Positions 58,560 to 61,466 of a stretch of DNA of 61,466 nt are shown in pieces. Position 1 is the stretch's first letter. Each line of letters opens with the position of its first letter. Under the pieces are notes generated by a model, which made no database searches, had not been told where the DNA came from, and was given only the letters and a program-made list of their open reading frames with translations. The DNA is from Gammaproteobacteria bacterium (GTDB lineage: Bacteria; Pseudomonadota; Gammaproteobacteria; Thiohalomonadales; Thiohalomonadaceae). The DNA lies in assembly GCA_003252455.1 (NCBI GenBank), contig QKED01000085.1, forward strand, positions 1-61,466. Reading direction: 5' to 3'. The translations under genes and the position numbers were made by a program.

Positions 58560-59015
58560 TCACTCGGCGCGAAAGGCGCGCTCCAGTGCGGCGATGTCGA
58601 GGCGCGTCATCTGCAACATCGCCGTGAAGGTGCGCGCGACCGCCGCCTGATCCTCCGCGCCGAGTAACTCAGGCAACACCCTCGGCACGATCTGCCACGA
58701 CACCCCGAAGCGATCCTTCAACCAACCGCACTGCCCCTCGCTGCCGCCGTCGGCGATCAGCGCCGCCCACAGCCGGTCGGTCTCCGCTTGGTCTTGGGTG
58801 GAGACCACAATCGACGCCGCCTCGGAGTGGGTGAAGTGCGGCCCGCCGTTGAGTGCCTGAAACGGCACCCCGTCGAGGGTGAAGGTGACCATGACCGGGG
58901 TGACGGAGGTGATATGCGAATGGGGGATGAGCGAGGTGTAGAAACGCGCCGCTGCCTCGGCATCCGTGTCGTACCAGAGACAGACCGCGACAGAAGAGGG
59001 CGTGTGCATGGCCAT
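58560..59015 (-). CDS. PhnB-like VOC-family protein
   Basis: Start ATG 59015 (or ATG 59009, which has the better ribosome-site spacing) gives about 151 aa. VCLWYDTDAEAAARFYTSLI, FTLDGVPFQALNGGPHFTHSEAASI and CGWLKDRFGVSWQIVPRVL are typical of the 3-demethylubiquinone-methyltransferase-like/PhnB group of the glyoxalase fold. These small proteins are usually without proven function. It is convergent with the UbiB-like gene. Confidence 0.85.
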   Translation of the reverse strand: MAMHTPSSVAVCLWYDTDAEAAARFYTSLIPHSHITSVTPVMVTFTLDGVPFQALNGGPHFTHSEAASIVVSTQDQAETDRLWAALIADGGSEGQCGWLKDRFGVSWQIVPRVLPELLGAEDQAAVARTFTAMLQMTRLDIAALERAFRAE

Positions 59016-59073
59016 GGGCTCCGATAGGGTCAGCGTGTCGACCGCGTGACGGGGTTGTTGTAGTGGATTGGCG

Positions 59074-59475
59074 CTAACCTTCGACGTGACGCTTGAAGTT
59101 ATCGAGGATCGCCTGCCACCCCTCGCGCTGCTGCTCGGGGGTGTGCGCCTCCTCTGCATCGAACTCGACCGCCACCTCGACACCCTCGTCTACCTGGCTG
59201 AAGGTCACCGTGGCGCAGCGATCGCCAAAGCGGTACTCGATGAGCCGCTCAGGCTCGACCTGGGTGTAGGTGCCCGCAAAGTCGAACCCAAAGCTCCCAT
59301 CCCTCGCCTCCATGCGTGAGAGAAACGCCCCACCCACGCGCAGGTCCACACTCGCCTGCGTGGTGTGCCAATCGTCAGAGGCCGCGTTCCACTGCATGAT
59401 GTCGTCAGGCGTGGTGTAGGCACGCCACACCTCGGCGAGCGGGGCGGCGATGGTGGTGCTCACTTGGATCTTCAT
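59074..59475 (-). CDS. AHSA1/SRPBCC-family protein
   Basis: ATG 59475 (AAGGAA site) gives 133 aa with the SRPBCC fold: STTIAAPLAEVWRAYTTPDDIMQWNAAS, RVGGAFLSRMEARDGSFGFDFAGTY, and a C-terminal GWQAILDNFKRHVEG helix. Such proteins bind hydrophobic ligands or help chaperones; the ligand is unknown. It is 58 bp upstream of the PhnB-like gene on the same strand, and such pairs are common. Confidence 0.9.
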   Translation of the reverse strand: MKIQVSTTIAAPLAEVWRAYTTPDDIMQWNAASDDWHTTQASVDLRVGGAFLSRMEARDGSFGFDFAGTYTQVEPERLIEYRFGDRCATVTFSQVDEGVEVAVEFDAEEAHTPEQQREGWQAILDNFKRHVEG

Positions 59476-59618
59476 TGGCTGTTTCCTTGAAAGAGGGGCT
59501 GAGAGAGGATGCAGATTCAGAATAACCAAGTCCGACAGTTGGTCAAGGGGCGAGATGGAACGGTGCGGTCGCTTGATGGGCAGCAGGGTCAGGGGCGGTA
59601 GGGTCACATGGGCGGAAC

Positions 59619-59672
59619 GGTTAGGTCTTGAAAGGCCGTAAGCGGAAGCTTACGGCTTTTCTAGACCTGACC
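59619..59672. repeat. Long imperfect hairpin containing the tandem-repeat motif
   Basis: The left arm 59619-59643 and right arm 59648-59672 pair at 22 of 25 positions around a GGAA loop. The right arm ends in ctagacctgacc, the same motif that starts the following tandem array. This looks like a REP-type element, of the kind moved by REP-associated transposases. Confidence 0.7.
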
Positions 59673-59772
59673 CCGTTGCGCGGCGGCTTTTCTAGACCTG
59701 ACCCCGTTGCGCGGCTAGTGCTAGACCTGACCCCGTTGCGCGGCTAGTGCTAGACCTGACCCCGTTGCGCGG
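59661..59772 (+). repeat. Tandem array, four copies of a 29-31-bp unit
   Basis: Copies of ctagacctgaccccgttgcg, extended by cgg, start at 59661, 59692, 59721 and 59750. A diverged fifth copy, agacctgaccccgttgcg, lies at 59865-59883 and a partial acccgttgcg at 59851. The gap between conserved cores is only 6-8 bp, so this is not a CRISPR array. Confidence 0.85.
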
Positions 59773-59904
59773 CTAGTGAGGCACCGCCAGACGAAAGGGG
59801 CGGGAACAGATAGGCTGTGGCTACGGTGGGGGGAGGCTGTTCCCTACTCTACCCGTTGCGTGTAAAGACCTGACCCCGTTGCGTGTAGAAGCACTGAAGC
59901 ATGT

Positions 59905-60546
59905 TTATTTGTGGCGCATGTATTGTATGCCGTATAAACGTTTAATCTCTGCTAAAGTGTACTTTCTTAATATCGTCAAAAGTGACCGATCACTATTTTC
60001 TGAAAGAATTTCTTCAAGTAAATCCTCGTCAGATAGGCGAACGTTCGCAGCTTTCGTTACCTTAACGTCTTTTTGTCTGTAGTCAAAATCCGAAGTGCAT
60101 TCGCTGCAATCTACAATAATAAATCCACTAACTACGTCGTTTCTATTAAGAAAGTCAATATGAACTGTTGCAGATTCATGCTCGAAGATTTCTATTGAAA
60201 TTCCATCAGAGCGGATGTCATCGTTTAGTTTTCCTGTCAGGATAGAAGAGCTCTTGCTTGTTGTTATTGTTGGATTTATATTTTCAATTGTTGCATTGCC
60301 TTTGTTTGCAATGGAAAACTTAATCATTCCCAGTGAATTAATTGCTTTCCCCATCATTGATATTTCAATGCTTTTCTCTATGGTTTTGTCGATAGAGAGT
60401 AGTTGCTTCACTTCATATGTTTTAATGGATAATTCTTTGGCATCCCTGTTCGCTAAAGCTGACCTATAACTGAAAAACCCCCCAATTAATGCACCAACAA
60501 TAGCTGATGCAGCACCTATGTAGACTTGAATTTCGGTGCATTCCAT
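59905..60546 (-). CDS. AT-rich hypothetical protein with N-terminal membrane anchor
   Basis: The 213-aa product begins MECTEIQVYIGAASAIVGAL, a single hydrophobic helix (about residues 8-26). A helical segment and a beta-rich domain rich in Ile, Ser and Asn follow, with no cysteines beyond one pair (VDCSECTSD). No family recognised. AT content and codon use differ strongly from the rest of the window, suggesting recent transfer. An N-terminally anchored cytoplasmic protein of this form is common among phage-related and defence-linked unknowns. Confidence 0.7.
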   Translation of the reverse strand: MECTEIQVYIGAASAIVGALIGGFFSYRSALANRDAKELSIKTYEVKQLLSIDKTIEKSIEISMMGKAINSLGMIKFSIANKGNATIENINPTITTSKSSSILTGKLNDDIRSDGISIEIFEHESATVHIDFLNRNDVVSGFIIVDCSECTSDFDYRQKDVKVTKAANVRLSDEDLLEEILSENSDRSLLTILRKYTLAEIKRLYGIQYMRHK

Positions 60547-60851
60547 ACGGGTCTCGCTTATGAGTTATTTGTCAGTTAATGGCGTGATGATAGTGCGTTC
60601 TTTATGTTCGAGTAAACCAATTTATTAGTTTTGTGGCTCGCCCTCCTAAGATATAAAATTGGTATGATTGATGGTGCTGCGGTGTGTTACGCTACGAGTA
60701 TGTGTCGGTGGCAGATGATGGTCATTATTGTGCCATGTCACGGTCAGTAAGACGCCGTTAAATGGTAGGGATAGGTATAAATCGATTGTGTTACAGTGGG
60801 AGTGTTAGTTTCATACCTGACCGTTTGCCGCACCCGTCCAAGGGAGTCACC
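60547..60851. other. 305-bp intergenic region, AT-rich, nothing assigned
   Basis: The region precedes the anchored hypothetical gene on the minus strand. It contains a diverged copy of the repeat core (cctgaccgtttgccgcacc near 60814) and AT-rich segments that may hold a promoter. No gene or hairpin is convincing. Confidence 0.5.
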
Positions 60852-61136
60852 CTATGGTCTGACCATGCCCAGACTCTCAGCCCACGCGGTGACACAGGCA
60901 ATCAGCTGATCGCCCTCGCGTGAATTGTCGGGGACAGCCTTTGCCGTGCATGGGCGAGTGTCCATCAATTTTGGCGGCCATACTTCTAGTGTCAGGACGT
61001 TCTCTCCACTCTCTCCTATCGCAGTAGCTATGGCGATCCAGCTGCCGGTATAGGCATGTGACTCATCTCGAGAAACCCATCTCATTATGGACTCGATTGG
61101 CGGTGGTGGTGGTGGTGGAGTGCTTGTATTTGACAT
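60852..61136 (-). CDS. Small Pro-repeat hypothetical protein
   Basis: The frame is open to 61262, but ATG 61136 has an AAGG site and a more natural N-terminus (MSNTSTPPPPPPPIESIMRW), giving 94 aa. A run of seven prolines is encoded by a (ggt)n-like triplet repeat (plus strand near 61102-61118) that could change length. The rest is a short domain with Trp residues (GSWIAIATAIGESGENVLTLEVW) and two cysteines. No family recognised. Confidence 0.6.
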   Translation of the reverse strand: MSNTSTPPPPPPPIESIMRWVSRDESHAYTGSWIAIATAIGESGENVLTLEVWPPKLMDTRPCTAKAVPDNSREGDQLIACVTAWAESLGMVRP

Positions 61137-61299
61137 GGTTTTACCTTGGAAAGCTAACGTCGAGTTTGATGTGGATACATCCGAAATGGAAGAGGTGTGC
61201 GTGGTATCAGGTTTAGACTCGTAGTCATGGATGTGCGAGTATAAGCTTGACTCTGTAATCATATCGCACCCTACGTGGTGCGTGGCTCCTGTCCTTATA

Positions 61300-61466
61300 T
61301 TACAGATCTTTCATGAATATTTTTGTGTAGTATTTGACGCTCGCAGAATACAATGCCTCATCTGTTATTATCGCTACAGTCGTATCATCTTCTACTGATA
61401 ATTCCGCACCGTATTTTTTCTTAAGCACTATCCTTATTGCATCATCTTTTGGGCCAAAATCTGTCG
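61300..61466 (-). CDS. Hypothetical protein, C-terminal part only
   Basis: Reading the minus strand from the right edge, an open frame of 54 codons ends in TAA at 61300-61302. It translates as DFGPKDDAIRIVLKKKYGAE and then a beta/alpha-like tail ending KIFMKDL. It is AT-rich like its neighbours. The rest lies beyond the window, so no function can be proposed. Confidence 0.55.
   Translation of the reverse strand, partial: TDFGPKDDAIRIVLKKKYGAELSVEDDTTVAIITDEALYSASVKYYTKIFMKDL

Larger units (their letters stand above)
59476..59904. other. 429-bp non-coding region with repeats
   Basis: This gap between the AHSA1 gene start and an AT-rich gene stop has no supported gene. Its right half is filled by a hairpin and a tandem array (listed separately). 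The base composition changes abruptly to AT-rich near 59890, marking the edge of the likely acquired segment. Confidence 0.7.

Noticed and set aside
59661-59772. Possible CRISPR array
   Set aside because: Repeats are separated by only 6-8 bp and no cas genes are near; it is a plain tandem repeat.

Overview
The window is about 61 kb of mostly GC-rich DNA (roughly two thirds G+C by eye) with the gene style of a free-living gammaproteobacterium. Support for this comes from XseA, an E. coli-type hybrid cluster protein under a perfect FNR/Anr box, a periplasmic LigE-type DNA ligase, a BrnT/BrnA pair, and many multidomain c-di-GMP and two-component sensors. The species cannot be named. I see no rRNA or tRNA genes. 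The last 1.6 kb is clearly AT-richer and looks acquired.

Layout. 1-10.1 kb, minus strand: the 5' part of a membrane HAMP protein (probably an adenylate cyclase), a giant lipoprotein with 17 tandem D/G-rich motifs, and a two-gene unit of a PhnD-like binding lipoprotein plus a PAS-GGDEF-EAL protein. 10.4-13.3 kb: hcp and its reductase, driven by the FNR box. 13.3-17.7 kb: a hybrid sensor kinase with a response regulator/kinase partner. 18.0-23.6 kb: a tightly coupled three-gene unit of a CAT-like acyltransferase, an NMT1/SsuA-like binding lipoprotein, and a 1291-residue PhnD-PAS3-GGDEF-EAL-CZB protein. 23.6-27.0 kb, minus: a B12-type radical SAM protein, a family 2 glycosyltransferase and a bacterial pentameric ligand-gated channel. 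27.1-29.8 kb: an APH/P-loop kinase fusion, a membrane protein and a small secreted protein. 30.0-32.5 kb, minus: xseA, an M23 peptidase and a small membrane protein. 32.8-36.4 kb: a Tim44-like protein, a choice-of-anchor I lipoprotein and a parvulin isomerase.

36.6-43.5 kb holds the Anbu locus: a circularly permuted ATP-grasp protein and an alpha-E protein on one side, diverging from the Anbu proteasome-like peptidase and a transglutaminase/DUF2126 protein. Together they are expected to form and process an isopeptide or small peptide product that is still poorly known. 44.0-48.8 kb is a conflict-type cassette: LigE, a metallophosphoesterase-STAND NTPase-repeat protein, and brnT-brnA lying just upstream of the STAND gene on the same strand. 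48.9-52.5 kb: ilvD, a cupin and a branched-chain-type aminotransferase, with REP-like and long inverted repeats between them. 52.7-58.6 kb: membrane and hypothetical proteins, a HExxH metallopeptidase with a C-terminal YEATS-like domain, and a UbiB-family kinase. 58.6-59.5 kb: a PhnB/VOC protein and an AHSA1 protein. 59.6-61.5 kb: a REP-like hairpin and tandem repeats, then three AT-rich hypothetical genes.

The most promising unusual items are the brnTA/metallophosphoesterase-STAND cassette, the two binding-protein/c-di-GMP units that lack any transporter, the Anbu locus, the 17-repeat lipoprotein, the ligand-gated channel and the YEATS-peptidase fusion.
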